DNA of 64,000 nucleotides from Sphingopyxis sp. H053 (GTDB taxonomy: Bacteria > Pseudomonadota > Alphaproteobacteria > Sphingomonadales > Sphingomonadaceae): positions 186,001-250,000 of the forward strand of contig NZ_LNRU01000006.1 in assembly GCF_001468225.1 (NCBI RefSeq). Reading direction: 5' to 3'. Under the pieces are notes generated by a model, which saw nothing but the letters and a program-made list of their open reading frames with translations, was not told where the DNA came from and did not search any database. How positions within the stretch are numbered: the stretch's first letter is position 1; each line of letters opens with the position of its first letter. A program made the translations under genes and the position numbers. Shown here in pieces: positions 18,597 to 27,770 of this stretch.

Positions 18597-19134
18597 TGTT
18601 CTGACCATCTTGTCCGAAGCCGCGGGCGAAGTGCATGTCGAGCCGGCCTCGTTCGGCTTCATCGATGCGACCGTCTGGGTTTCGATCGCCATGGCGATCT
18701 TCATCGCGATCCTGCTGTGGAAGAAGGTGCCGGCGATGGTCGCGGGCATGCTCGACAACAAGATTGCCGAGATTTCGAAGCAGCTCAAGGAAGCCGAAGC
18801 GCTGCGTCTCGACGCCGAATCGCTGAAGGCCGAATATGAGGCGAAGCTCGCCGACGCCGCCAAGGAAGCCGACGAGATGCGCGCCCGCGCCGATGCGGAG
18901 GCCGAAGCGCTCGTCGCCAAAGCCAAGGCCGACGCCACCGCGCTGATCGGCCGCCGCAAGCAGATGGCCGAAGACCGCATCGCCGCGGCCGAAGCAACCG
19001 CGCTTAGCGAAGTCCGCTCGGCCGCTGCGAAGGCTGCGACCGAAGCCGCCGCCGCGCTGATTGCCGAAAAGCATGACGCCACGGCCGACAAGGCGCTGGT
19101 CGATCAGGCTATCGCGGGCGTCGCCAAGGGCTGA
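18589..19134 (+). CDS. atpF: F0F1 ATP synthase subunit b
   Basis: A 181-residue protein with an N-terminal membrane span (TVWVSIAMAIFIAILLWKKVPAMV) and a long charged coiled coil rich in Ala, Glu and Lys. It forms the heterodimeric stalk with b'. The start overlaps the b' gene by 8 bases. It is the last gene; the F1 genes (atpHAGDC) are not nearby, as expected for the split operons of alphaproteobacteria. Confidence 0.94.
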   Translation: MANVLTILSEAAGEVHVEPASFGFIDATVWVSIAMAIFIAILLWKKVPAMVAGMLDNKIAEISKQLKEAEALRLDAESLKAEYEAKLADAAKEADEMRARADAEAEALVAKAKADATALIGRRKQMAEDRIAAAEATALSEVRSAAAKAATEAAAALIAEKHDATADKALVDQAIAGVAKG

Positions 19135-19157
19135 GCCTTTCCATCGCCGATTACCGA

Positions 19158-19190
19158 AACGCCCGCGGATTTCCGCGGGCGTTTTGCTTT
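19158..19190. terminator. Bidirectional intrinsic terminator between atpF and GST gene
   Basis: An 11-bp perfect stem (19158-19168 with 19173-19183), loop ATTT, followed by TTTTGCTTT on the plus strand and, less clearly, by T residues on the minus strand. It separates two convergent genes. Confidence 0.85.
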
Positions 19191-19194
19191 GGGG

Positions 19195-19842
19195 CTAGTT
19201 CGCTCCGGCCAATCCCGCGACCCACGCCTTTGTCGCGGGGAAATTGTCCATCGCGCACCGATATCCCGCGCGCGCCGTGGTTCGTTCGACATAGTCCAGT
19301 TCCACCGTACCCAACGCGAAGCCGATCGTGCGCTGGGCGAATTGGAGCGCGTAGGTCACCGAAATGTCGGCGGCGGTGAAGCGGTCTCCTGCGATATGGG
19401 GCGTACGCGCAAGCTGGCGGCTCACGAGGCCGAGGCGGCTCTTGAAAATGCCGAGCGCCCAGCCCGTGGTCCAGTTTTCCCGTTCGGCTTCGGGGGCGAG
19501 TATGTTCGTCGCGACGATGGCGTTGATCGGACCCGCGAGGCCCGCCTCACCCATATGGAGAAATTGCTGATAGGTCGCGAACGCCGCGTCGTCGGGCGTC
19601 GGCGCAAGCGGGCCCGGTCCGTAGCGCGCGAGCAGATATTCCATGATCGCGATCGATTCGACCATCACCGTGTCGCCGTCGACGATCGCAGGGATGAATC
19701 CGGCAGGGTTGATCGCCAGGAATTCGGTATCCTGTTCGACACCGTCGAGCAGATCTACCGGCCGTACGCGATAAGGGCGCCCCATTTCTTCGAGCAACCA
19801 GGCAACACGGAAGCCGCGTCCTTCGCCGTATAGAGTGATCAT
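19195..19842 (-). CDS. Glutathione S-transferase family protein
   Basis: A 215-residue protein with an N-terminal thioredoxin-like GST domain (MITLYGEGRGFRVAWLLEEMG, then NPAGFIPAIVDGD and the VESIAIMEYL glutathione-binding motif) and an all-helical C-terminal domain. The start is well fixed, 11 bases after the stop of the upstream SDR gene on the same strand. Substrate is unknown; such enzymes commonly serve detoxification or dehalogenation. Confidence 0.88.
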   Translation of the reverse strand: MITLYGEGRGFRVAWLLEEMGRPYRVRPVDLLDGVEQDTEFLAINPAGFIPAIVDGDTVMVESIAIMEYLLARYGPGPLAPTPDDAAFATYQQFLHMGEAGLAGPINAIVATNILAPEAERENWTTGWALGIFKSRLGLVSRQLARTPHIAGDRFTAADISVTYALQFAQRTIGFALGTVELDYVERTTARAGYRCAMDNFPATKAWVAGLAGAN

Positions 19843-19853
19843 GCCTGCAATCC

Positions 19854-20573
19854 TCAGAACTGGATCATGATGCGCCGCGCCAGCGCGGGCGAGATGCTGT
19901 GCACGAGCCGCAACATCTTCACCATCCCCGCATCGACCTCGCTTTTGCCGGTACGAATGCCGCGCACGATCTCGGCGGCGCAGTCGTGTGCACGCATCTT
20001 CCTGCCGCCGCGGCCCGCGGTCATGTTGGTCTCGACCACAGGAGGCAGTGCCTCGATCACGCGGACATTACTGTCCTTCAGCAGATACCGGATCGCCTGC
20101 GTGTAGCTGCGCAGCCCAGCCTTGGTCGCGCAATAGATCGACCCGCCGGCGCGCGGCGCGATCGCGAGGCCCGAGGTGACGTTGACGATGGTAGCCTCGG
20201 GCTGGGCGCGCAGCCCCGGCAGCAGCCGGGTGCAGAGCGCGATCGGCGCGTCGAGATTGGTGCGGATGCAATGCGCCGCATTCTCCAACGTCGCGGCATC
20301 GTCGAGCTCATATTCGCTGCCGACGCCGGCGTTGTTGACGAGCAGTGCGAGCGGCTTGCCCGCCACACCGCTTACGACCGCATCGATGCCCGCGGAGGTC
20401 GACAAATCGCCCGCGATCGTGCCGAAACCAAGCGCCGCCATCGCCTGCAATTTGTCGGCCGAGCGGCCCGTGACGATGACGTTGGCGCCCGCACCCTGCA
20501 GTTGCAGCGCAATCTCGCGCCCAATGCCGTCGCTGCCGCCGGTCACCAGCGCGAGCTTTCCACGTAGTTCCAT
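19854..20573 (-). CDS. Short-chain dehydrogenase/reductase
   Basis: A 239-residue classical SDR. The ATG at 20571-20573 has AGGAGGGG five bases upstream; the frame open to 20624 is not used. Visible motifs are the Rossmann TGGSDGIGRE loop, NNAG (LVNNAGVG), a catalytic Ser in TSGLA and the YCATK active site (Tyr-x-x-x-Lys). The C-terminal part resembles DltE/YqjQ-like oxidoreductases. The substrate cannot be told. It is probably cotranscribed with the downstream GST gene and is divergent from uvrC. Confidence 0.88.
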   Translation of the reverse strand: MELRGKLALVTGGSDGIGREIALQLQGAGANVIVTGRSADKLQAMAALGFGTIAGDLSTSAGIDAVVSGVAGKPLALLVNNAGVGSEYELDDAATLENAAHCIRTNLDAPIALCTRLLPGLRAQPEATIVNVTSGLAIAPRAGGSIYCATKAGLRSYTQAIRYLLKDSNVRVIEALPPVVETNMTAGRGGRKMRAHDCAAEIVRGIRTGKSEVDAGMVKMLRLVHSISPALARRIMIQF

Positions 20574-20641
20574 AAGACCCCTCCTATGTTTTACCTCGCG
20601 CACTATGGCGGGTCGCACCGCCATCGCCTACATGCAAAATC

Positions 20642-22576
20642 ATGGCTCGCCCGAACGCTCCCGACCGATTCAACGAAGAAAAAGCGACCTATGTCATCCG
20701 CGGCGGCGACGGCGAGGGCGACCAGCCCGACCTCGAACGCGGCGCCGAGGCGATCCGCAGCGTGGTGCGCAAATTGCCGACGCGCCCGGGCGTGTACCGG
20801 ATGCTCGATGCGCGCGGCGACGTGCTGTACGTAGGCAAGGCGCGGGCGCTGAAGAACCGCGTGACCAATTACACGCAGGTCGCGCGGCTGCCGCAGCGGT
20901 TGCAGCGCATGGTGTCACAGACGCGCGCGATGGAGATCGTCACGACGACGAGCGAGGCCGAGGCGTTGCTGCTCGAGGCGCAGTTGATCAAGCGGTACCG
21001 CCCGCCGTACAATGTGCTGCTCCGCGACGACAAAAGCTTTCCCTTCATCCTTCTGCGCACCGATCACGCTTTCCCGCGCGTGCAGAAGCATCGCGGTGCG
21101 CGGCGCGCGAAGGGGCGCTATTATGGCCCGTTCGCCAGTGCCGGCTCGGTCCACCAGACGCTCAATGCGCTGCAGAAAACCTTCCTGCTGCGCAGCTGCA
21201 CCGACAGCTTTTTCGCCAACCGGTCGCGGCCGTGTTTATTGTATCAGATCAAGCGGTGCAGCGCGCCGTGCGTCGACCGCATCTCGAAGGAGGATTATGC
21301 CGGGCTGGTGAGCGACGCGCAGGATTTCCTCGAGGGCCGCTCGACCGCAGTCCAGAAACGGCTGGGGGCGGCGATGACGCAGGCGGCCGAGGCGATGGAT
21401 TATGAGCAGGCGGCGGTGCTGCGCGACCGGCTGAAATCGCTGACCTTCATCCAGGGGAGCCAGTCGGTCCACGCTGACGGGCTCGGCGACGCCGACGTGT
21501 TCGCGCTCGCGGCGAAGGGCGGGCAGCTGTGCATCGCGGGCTTCTTCATCCGCGGCGGGCAGAATTGGGGGCATCGCAGCTTTTTTCCGGCGCATGTATC
21601 GGGGGTACCCGAGGCAGAGGTGATGGCGAGCTTTCTGATGCAATTCTACGAAGGCGTGCCGCCGCCGAAGCTCATCCTCGTCGACCGCGAGCCCGAGGAA
21701 TGCGCGCTGCTTGCCGAGGCATTGGGGGAGAGCGGCAGCCGCAAGATCGAGATCAGTGTACCGCAGCGCGGCAATCGTCGCCGCCTGCTCGAACAGGCGG
21801 TGCGCAACGCGGGCGAGGAACTCGACCGCCGGCTCGCAGAGAGCAGCAGCCAGGCGAAACTCGGACGCGAGCTCGCCGAGCTCTTCGATCTCGAAAATCC
21901 GCCGCGGCGCATCGAAATTTACGACAACAGCCATATCCAGGGCACCAATGCGCTCGGCGCGATGGTCGTCGCGGGGCCCGAGGGCTGGATCAAGGGCGCC
22001 TATCGCAAGTTCAACATCAAGCGCGCCGAGACGCAGCCGGGCGACGATTTCGCGATGATGCGCGAGGTGTTCGAGCGCCGTTTCGCGCGCGCGATCGAGG
22101 AGGATCCGGAGCGGACGAAGGGCGAATGGCCCGACCTGGTATTGATCGACGGCGGCAAGGGGCAGGTGTCGGCGGTCGCGGCGGTGTTTGCCGAACTGGG
22201 GATCGACGATCTGACCTTTGTCGGGGTCGCCAAGGGGCCAGACCGCAACGCCGGGCGTGAAACCTTCTACCACCCCGACGGCCGCGAATTCACGCTGCCG
22301 CCGAATAATGCGGTGCTTTTCTATATTCAGCGGCTGCGTGACGAGGCGCACCGCTTCGCGATTGGCGCGCACCGGGCGAAGCGGTCGAAGGCGATGGGGG
22401 CATCGCCGCTCGACGAGGTTCCGGGGATCGGACCGTCGCGCAAGAAGGCGCTGCTGATGCATTTCGGCACCGCACGCGCGGTGCGCGGCGCTAGCCTCGA
22501 GGATTTGCAGAAAGCGCCGGGGGTCAGCGCAGCGGTCGCGCAGGCGGTGCATGATTTCTATCATTCGGGACGGTGA
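20642..22576 (+). CDS. uvrC: Excinuclease ABC subunit C
   Basis: UvrC makes both incisions in nucleotide excision repair. The 644-residue protein shows the N-terminal GIY-YIG nuclease (GVYRMLDARGDVLYVGKA), a cysteine cluster (CLLYQIKRCSAPC), the UVR motif (DYEQAAVLRDRLKSL), the C-terminal RNase H-like nuclease (YDNSHIQGT, VLIDGGKGQ) and helix-hairpin-helix repeats at the end (DEVPGIGPSRKKALL). An N-terminal extension of about 40 residues before the nuclease is a bit long. Confidence 0.97.
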   Translation: MARPNAPDRFNEEKATYVIRGGDGEGDQPDLERGAEAIRSVVRKLPTRPGVYRMLDARGDVLYVGKARALKNRVTNYTQVARLPQRLQRMVSQTRAMEIVTTTSEAEALLLEAQLIKRYRPPYNVLLRDDKSFPFILLRTDHAFPRVQKHRGARRAKGRYYGPFASAGSVHQTLNALQKTFLLRSCTDSFFANRSRPCLLYQIKRCSAPCVDRISKEDYAGLVSDAQDFLEGRSTAVQKRLGAAMTQAAEAMDYEQAAVLRDRLKSLTFIQGSQSVHADGLGDADVFALAAKGGQLCIAGFFIRGGQNWGHRSFFPAHVSGVPEAEVMASFLMQFYEGVPPPKLILVDREPEECALLAEALGESGSRKIEISVPQRGNRRRLLEQAVRNAGEELDRRLAESSSQAKLGRELAELFDLENPPRRIEIYDNSHIQGTNALGAMVVAGPEGWIKGAYRKFNIKRAETQPGDDFAMMREVFERRFARAIEEDPERTKGEWPDLVLIDGGKGQVSAVAAVFAELGIDDLTFVGVAKGPDRNAGRETFYHPDGREFTLPPNNAVLFYIQRLRDEAHRFAIGAHRAKRSKAMGASPLDEVPGIGPSRKKALLMHFGTARAVRGASLEDLQKAPGVSAAVAQAVHDFYHSGR

Positions 22577-22586
22577 GGGGAGTATT

Positions 22587-22979
22587 ATGGATTTTGCAGC
22601 AGCCATGCCGCTTGCGGGAACGCTGGGCGTCACGATTCATGAAGGCAGCAAGGATCGTATCGCGGGCAAGCTCCCGGTCCGCGCCGAAATCTGCACCGCG
22701 GGCGGGATCGTTCATGGCGGAGCGATCATGGCCTTTGCTGACTGCCTCGGCGCCGTTGGGGCCTTCCTGACCTTGCCCGAGGGCGCCAACGGCACGACGA
22801 CGATCGAGAGCAAAACCAATTTCCTCGGCGCCGGGCCGGTCGGATCGGTGCTGATCGGCGAGGCCACCCCGGTGAAGATCGGCAAGCGCCTGTCGGTGTG
22901 GCAGACACGCATCCGCACCGAGGATGGCGCCGAAGTCGCGCTGGTGACGCAGACGCAGATGGTGCTTTGGCCAGCCTGA
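22587..22979 (+). CDS. PaaI-like hot-dog thioesterase
   Basis: A 130-residue hot-dog protein. The ATG at 22587 has GAGGGGAG upstream; an earlier in-frame ATG at 22551 lies in uvrC. The family pattern [21 protein letters not shown] and the IESKTNFLG strand are present. These enzymes hydrolyse acyl- or aryl-CoA thioesters in the cytoplasm; the substrate is unknown. It starts 10 bases after uvrC, and its end overlaps recO. Confidence 0.87.
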   Translation: MDFAAAMPLAGTLGVTIHEGSKDRIAGKLPVRAEICTAGGIVHGGAIMAFADCLGAVGAFLTLPEGANGTTTIESKTNFLGAGPVGSVLIGEATPVKIGKRLSVWQTRIRTEDGAEVALVTQTQMVLWPA

Positions 22980-23704
22980 CCGCCGATGCCATCGTCTGCG
23001 CGGTCCGCGCGCATGGCGAGCATGGCGCGATTCTGCGCGCGCTGACCGAGGAAGCGGGGCTAATCGCGGGCTATGTGCGCGGCGGACGCTCGCGGCGGCT
23101 GCGGCCGATCCTCATGCCCGGCAATCTGATCGTGCTCGAATTGCGCGCGCGTACCGAGGAACAGCTTGGCGGTGCAACCGTGGAGCTTCTGGAAAGCCGC
23201 GCGCCTTTGCTCGCCGAGCCGTTGGCGTCGGCGGCGATCGACTGGGCGACGAGCCTCACTGCGTCGACTCTACCCGAAAGCCAACCTTATCCGGCGCTCT
23301 ACTCGGCGCTGTCGGCCGTTCTGGACGCGATTGGAGTGGCCTCTTCGGCGCGGCAATGGGCTGCGGCGCTGGCGCGCTACGAGTTACTGCTGCTCGCCGA
23401 ACTGGGCTTTGGGCTGAACCTGGAGGAATGCGTCGTGACCGGCTCGCCCGACAATCTCGCCTTTATCAGCCCCAAATCGGGCGGCGCGGTGAGCGCCGGC
23501 GCTGCGGCGGGTTATGAAGAACGGCTGTTTCGCCTGCCGCCGTTTCTGCGGGGCCATGATGCGAGCCCGCCGATGGCCGATGTTCTCGACGGCCTGATCA
23601 TCACGGGCCATTTCATCGACCGCGATATCCTCGACGGCCGCAACCGCGACTTGCTGACCGTAAGGGAAAGATTGGTCTCCCGGCTGGGCAGGGCGGTTGC
23701 GTGA
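22967..23704 (+). CDS. recO: DNA repair protein RecO
   Basis: RecO loads RecA onto SSB-coated DNA in the RecFOR path. The 245-residue version starts at a TTG (22967), giving [27 protein letters not shown], the usual RecO opening with an N-terminal OB fold. The only in-frame ATG (22898) lies deep in the preceding gene. [12 protein letters not shown] and the helical C-terminal domain fit. The zinc cysteines of some RecO proteins are mostly missing. It overlaps the thioesterase gene by 13 bases. Confidence 0.9.
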   Translation: MASLTADAIVCAVRAHGEHGAILRALTEEAGLIAGYVRGGRSRRLRPILMPGNLIVLELRARTEEQLGGATVELLESRAPLLAEPLASAAIDWATSLTASTLPESQPYPALYSALSAVLDAIGVASSARQWAAALARYELLLLAELGFGLNLEECVVTGSPDNLAFISPKSGGAVSAGAAAGYEERLFRLPPFLRGHDASPPMADVLDGLIITGHFIDRDILDGRNRDLLTVRERLVSRLGRAVA

Positions 23705-23752
23705 CGCGCCGCCGCTGTCTAAGCGGCTGGCGAGACACGAAAGGGCGACACG

Positions 23753-24799
23753 TTGAAAATCCTGCTGCTGGCTGGCGATGGTATCGGTCCGGAAATCATG
23801 GCGGAGGCCGAGAAGGTCCTCGCCGCGCTCGCATTGCCGGTGACGCTCGACCGCGCGCTCGTTGGCGGGGCGGCGTATGAAGCCACGGGCCACCCGCTGC
23901 CCCCCGAAACGCTCGCGAAGGCGAAAGCCGCCGATGCGCTCCTCTTTGGCGCCGTCGGCGATCCGCGCTTCGACAATGTCGAACGCCATTTGCGCCCCGA
24001 ACAGGCGATCCTCGGCTTGCGTGCCGAACTCGGCCTGTTTGCCAACCTGCGCCCCGCCAAGCTGTTCACCGGACTCGAGGACAGCTCGGCGCTCCGTCCT
24101 GAGGTCGCGTCGGCGATCGACCTGCTGATCGTCCGCGAACTAAACGGCGACGTCTATTTCGGCGAGAAGGGCACGCGCACCACGCCCGGCGGCGAGCGCG
24201 AAGGTTATGACGTCATGTCGTACAGCGAGAGCGAAGTGCGCCGGATTGCGCATGTCGCGTTCCGCGCGGCGCAGGGTCGTCAAAAGCGGCTGTGCTCGGT
24301 CGACAAGGCGAATGTGCTCGAAACCTCGCAGCTTTGGCGCGATGTGGTGATCGAGGTCGCCGCCGATTACCCCGACGTGGCGCTGACCCATATGTATGTC
24401 GATAACGCCGCAATGCAGCTTGTGCGCAACCCCGGCCAGTTCGACGTCGTCGTCACCGGCAACCTCTTTGGCGACATCCTGTCCGATCAGGCGTCGATGT
24501 GCGTCGGGTCGATCGGGCTGCTCGCCTCGGCATCGCTCAGCGACGGCAAGCTGGGCTTGTACGAGCCGATCCACGGCAGCGCGCCCGACATCGCGGGCAA
24601 GGGCGTTGCCAACCCGCTGGCGATGATCCTGTCGCTCGCGATGCTGCTGCGCCATTCGGGCGGCGACGAGGCGAGCGCGGTGCGGATCGAGGCGGCGGTC
24701 GCAAAGGTGCTGGCGGATGGGTGCCGCGGTGCGGATCTGGGGGGCAATATGAGAACGGCGGCATTGGGCGATGCGGTTGTTTCGGCTTTGAACGGATAG
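23753..24799 (+). CDS. leuB: 3-isopropylmalate dehydrogenase
   Basis: LeuB oxidises and decarboxylates 3-isopropylmalate in leucine synthesis. The 348-residue protein starts at TTG 23753 with the LAGDGIGPE motif, and has the substrate-binding [13 protein letters not shown] segment, the metal/substrate motif [10 protein letters not shown] preceded by [12 protein letters not shown], and [14 protein letters not shown] for NAD. All are typical of the decarboxylating dehydrogenase family. metZ follows 5 bases later. Confidence 0.96.
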   Translation: MKILLLAGDGIGPEIMAEAEKVLAALALPVTLDRALVGGAAYEATGHPLPPETLAKAKAADALLFGAVGDPRFDNVERHLRPEQAILGLRAELGLFANLRPAKLFTGLEDSSALRPEVASAIDLLIVRELNGDVYFGEKGTRTTPGGEREGYDVMSYSESEVRRIAHVAFRAAQGRQKRLCSVDKANVLETSQLWRDVVIEVAADYPDVALTHMYVDNAAMQLVRNPGQFDVVVTGNLFGDILSDQASMCVGSIGLLASASLSDGKLGLYEPIHGSAPDIAGKGVANPLAMILSLAMLLRHSGGDEASAVRIEAAVAKVLADGCRGADLGGNMRTAALGDAVVSALNG

Positions 24800-24804
24800 A
24801 TAAG

Positions 24805-26013
24805 ATGAAAAAAACGACGGGTTTCGACCGCAGCAAAACAAAGGGCTGGCATCCCGCGACGCAGGCGGTGCGCGGCGGCACCTGGCGCAGCGAGCATGGC
24901 GAGACGTCGGAAGCGCTCTTCCTCACCTCGGGCTATACCTATGACAGCGCCGAGGAAGTCGCGGCGCGCTTTGCCGGCGAAGAGCAGGGCATGACCTATT
25001 CGCGCCTCCAGAACCCGACCGTTTCGATGCTCGAGGAACGCATCGCGCTGATGGAAGGCGCCGAAGCGTGCCGCACGCAGGCGACGGGCATGGCCGCGAT
25101 GACCACCGCCTTGCTCTGCCAGCTGTCGGCGGGCGACCATATCGTCGCCGCGAAGGCCGCCTTCGGGTCGTGTCGCTGGCTCGTCGACCATCTCTGTCCG
25201 CGCTTCGGCATCGAGACGACCGTCGTCGATGGCCGCGACAATGACGCGTGGGAAAAGGCGATCAAGCCGAACACCAAGGTCTTTTTCTTCGAAACCCCGG
25301 CCAATCCGACGATGGACATCGTCGACATGAAGCATGTGTGCAGCCTCGCGAAGGCGCATGGTATCACGACCGTGGTCGACAATGCCTTTGCCACCGCGGT
25401 GCTCCAGCGTCCGATGGATTTCGGCGCCGATGTCGTCGCTTATTCCGCGACGAAGCTGATGGAGGGGCAGGGGCGCGTCCTCGCCGGTGCGGTGTGCGGA
25501 ACCGAGAAATTCATCAACGACGTGCTGCTGCCGTTCCAGCGCAACACGGGGCCGAACCTGTCGCCGTTCAACGCCTGGGTGGTGCTGAAGGGGCTCGAGA
25601 CGCTCGACCTGCGCGCGCGGCGCCAGTCGGAAAATGCGCTCGCGGTCGGCAAGGCGATCGAAGGCCGCGTTGCGCGCATGCTCCACCCGGGGCTTGCGAG
25701 CCATCCGCAGCATAACCTGGCGATGAGCCAATCGAGCGCGTGCGGACCGATCTTTTCTTTCGTGCTCGATGGCGGCCGCGAGCAGGCGATGGCGTTCCTC
25801 AACGCGCTCGAACTCGTCGACATCAGCAACAATATCGGCGATTCGCGCAGCCTCTGCTGCCATCCCTGGTCGACGACGCATTATGGCGTGAGCGAAGAAG
25901 CGCGTATCGACATGGGAGTCGTCGAGGGTATGCTGCGCATCAATATCGGGCTCGAAGATCCGCGCGACGTGATCGTCGATCTGGACCAGGCATTGACCAA
26001 GGTCGGGCTTTGA
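24805..26013 (+). CDS. metZ: O-succinylhomoserine sulfhydrylase
   Basis: MetZ uses PLP to replace the succinyl group of O-succinylhomoserine with sulfide, giving homocysteine directly. The 402-residue Cys/Met-metabolism enzyme has the PLP lysine Lys217 in SATKLMEGQGR, the YSRLQNPT motif and TPANPT. The sequence around the active site fits MetZ better than MetB or MetY, but the acyl donor is an inference. The ATG at 24805 is chosen because the upstream frame runs through leuB. Confidence 0.92.
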   Translation: MKKTTGFDRSKTKGWHPATQAVRGGTWRSEHGETSEALFLTSGYTYDSAEEVAARFAGEEQGMTYSRLQNPTVSMLEERIALMEGAEACRTQATGMAAMTTALLCQLSAGDHIVAAKAAFGSCRWLVDHLCPRFGIETTVVDGRDNDAWEKAIKPNTKVFFFETPANPTMDIVDMKHVCSLAKAHGITTVVDNAFATAVLQRPMDFGADVVAYSATKLMEGQGRVLAGAVCGTEKFINDVLLPFQRNTGPNLSPFNAWVVLKGLETLDLRARRQSENALAVGKAIEGRVARMLHPGLASHPQHNLAMSQSSACGPIFSFVLDGGREQAMAFLNALELVDISNNIGDSRSLCCHPWSTTHYGVSEEARIDMGVVEGMLRINIGLEDPRDVIVDLDQALTKVGL

Positions 26014-26027
26014 GCGACGCTGGCGCC

Positions 26028-26438
26028 ATGAGCACGATGATCGACTCCTTTTTCCCCTTTGCGGCGACCACCGGGTCGATCACCGTGCGCGTGGCGGTCA
26101 GCTATTTGCCCGAACAATCGCATCCGGCGCTCGGCCGCTGGTTCTGGGCCTATCATGTGCGTGTCGAAAATCACGGCGAGGGCGCGGTGCAGTTGATCAG
26201 CCGTCATTGGCGGATCAGCGACGGACGCGGCCAGATCAGCGAAGTCGAGGGCGAGGGCGTCGTCGGCGAGCAGCCGTTGATCGTGCCCGGCGGCGCGTAC
26301 GATTATGTCTCGGGCTGCCCGCTGCCGACCCCCGAAGGGTCGATGGTGGGGAGTTATGCGATGGAACTCGGCGACGGGTCGCAATTGCTTGTCGCCATCC
26401 CGCATTTCCCGCTCGTGGCGCCTGCGACCGCGTCATGA
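26028..26438 (+). CDS. apaG: ApaG-domain protein
   Basis: A 136-residue protein with the immunoglobulin-like ApaG fold pattern: VRVAVSYLPEQS, YHVRVENHG, VQLISRHWRISDG and the glycine-rich GVVGEQPLIVPGGAYDY followed by YAMELGDG. ApaG is widespread and of uncertain function; in enterics it is linked to Ap4A and divalent ion physiology. A second ATG at 26037 is possible. Its stop overlaps the ATG of the LysR gene (ATGA). Confidence 0.93.
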   Translation: MSTMIDSFFPFAATTGSITVRVAVSYLPEQSHPALGRWFWAYHVRVENHGEGAVQLISRHWRISDGRGQISEVEGEGVVGEQPLIVPGGAYDYVSGCPLPTPEGSMVGSYAMELGDGSQLLVAIPHFPLVAPATAS

Positions 26439-27229
26439 AGCGCACCCATCTGCCCCTGAACGCCCTGCGCGTGTTCGACGCCGCTGCCCGCCACCTGAGC
26501 TTCACGCGCGCCGCCGACGAGCTGGCAGTGACCCCCGCCGCGGTCGGACAGCAGATCCGTGCGCTCGAGGATATGCTGGGCGTCGTGCTTTTCCGCCGAA
26601 CGCCGAAGGGGCTGGAGCTCACGGGCGAGGCCGATGCCGGGCTCGACGCGCTGCGGCAGGGCTTCCTGCAATTCGAAGAGTCGGTGCGTGCGATGCAGGC
26701 GGGGCAATCTTCGCAGTCGCTGACGATCGCCGCGCCGCGCGACCTCACCGCCAAATGGCTCGCGCCGCGCCTCGCCCGCTACAGCCAGCAGGCACCCGAT
26801 GTGCGCTTCACATTGGTGTCGGCCGACAGCGGCATCGATTTCACCGAAGCGAACCTCGATCTTGCGATCTTCTGGACCGACGGGGCGGGCGAACATGAAG
26901 GCGTGGCGCTCGCCGACGCGTCGATGGTCACCGTTACCGGCCCGGGAAGCACCAGCGACACGCGCATCGCGTGGCCGGGCTGCCCCGTGGCAGACGGCGA
27001 ACCCGCGCTGCGCCTCGGCGATGCCGGGCTCGCGATCGACGCGGCCGCCAACGGGCTCGGACAGGCGAATGTCCCCGCGATGCTCGCCGAGGCCGATATC
27101 GCGGCGGGACGTGTCCGGCAGGTCGGTGAGGCGGTCGCGGTGAAGCGCGGCTACTGGCTCGTTGCTCCCACCCCGCAATGGCGACAGGCGAAGGTCAAGG
27201 CGCTGGTGGCGGCGCTGACCGCCGCCTGA
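26435..27229 (+). CDS. LysR-type transcriptional regulator, GcvA-like
   Basis: A 264-residue regulator. Residues 5-65 form the winged helix-turn-helix (LNALRVFDAAARHLSFTRAADELAVTPAAVGQQI), and GcvA-like proteins share this opening. The effector domain is about 40 residues shorter than usual, with the second lobe reduced after the IAWPGCPV segment. It may have lost part of the ligand domain or bind a different effector. The ATG overlaps the apaG stop. Its targets are not evident because no divergent gene adjoins it. Confidence 0.9.
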   Translation: MKRTHLPLNALRVFDAAARHLSFTRAADELAVTPAAVGQQIRALEDMLGVVLFRRTPKGLELTGEADAGLDALRQGFLQFEESVRAMQAGQSSQSLTIAAPRDLTAKWLAPRLARYSQQAPDVRFTLVSADSGIDFTEANLDLAIFWTDGAGEHEGVALADASMVTVTGPGSTSDTRIAWPGCPVADGEPALRLGDAGLAIDAAANGLGQANVPAMLAEADIAAGRVRQVGEAVAVKRGYWLVAPTPQWRQAKVKALVAALTAA

Positions 27230-27286
27230 TGTAACCGAACCGGGATAGCGCACGAATACCCCAGCAACAGTCATTCAGGGGGACTC

Positions 27287-27769
27287 ATGTACAAAATTCT
27301 GGACAAGCTGCCGGCCCAGACTTTCGCCGTCGGCGCTCTTCGCTGGTCGATGGTCTTCATCTTCGCCTTATTCGGAATCGCCAAATTTGCGGCTTATGAA
27401 GCCGAAGGCGTCGCGCGTACGGCGATGCACTATCCGCTGTTCGCCTGGATGTACCCGCTGATCGGCGTTCAGGGGACGAGCAATGTGATCGGGACGATCG
27501 AATTGTCGACCGGCGCGCTGATCGGGCTGGGCGCATGGTCGCATCGTGCAGGCCTGCTTGGCGGCCTGATGGGTATGGCGACTTTTCTTATCACGCTCAG
27601 CTTCAGCTTTGGCGCGACCTTGTGGGAGGAAGGCTATGGTTTTCCGTTCATGGGGTCGACCGCGCAATTCCTGTTCAAGGATGCCGTCCTGCTTGCCGCC
27701 TGTCTGGCACTGGCGCTTCACGCCGGTCATGCATTGCGGGAAACGCCGCACGCCCGACCGGCGGCCTGA
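27287..27769 (+). CDS. DUF417 (YkgB-like) inner-membrane protein
   Basis: A 160-residue membrane protein with four predicted spans. The pattern LRWSMVFIFALFGIAKFAAYEAEG..., HYPLFAWMYPLIGVQG..N.IG..E and FLFKDAVLLAACL is that of DUF417, which includes E. coli YkgB/RclC, a reactive-chlorine resistance protein. The function here is unknown. GGGGGA precedes the ATG. Its stop lies one base from the end of the convergent serine hydrolase gene. Confidence 0.88.
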   Translation: MYKILDKLPAQTFAVGALRWSMVFIFALFGIAKFAAYEAEGVARTAMHYPLFAWMYPLIGVQGTSNVIGTIELSTGALIGLGAWSHRAGLLGGLMGMATFLITLSFSFGATLWEEGYGFPFMGSTAQFLFKDAVLLAACLALALHAGHALRETPHARPAA

Positions 27770-27770
27770 C

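Noticed and set aside
24487..25881. Minus-strand frame of 464 codons opposite leuB/metZ
   Set aside because: Arg/His-rich shadow; both sense genes are unambiguous.
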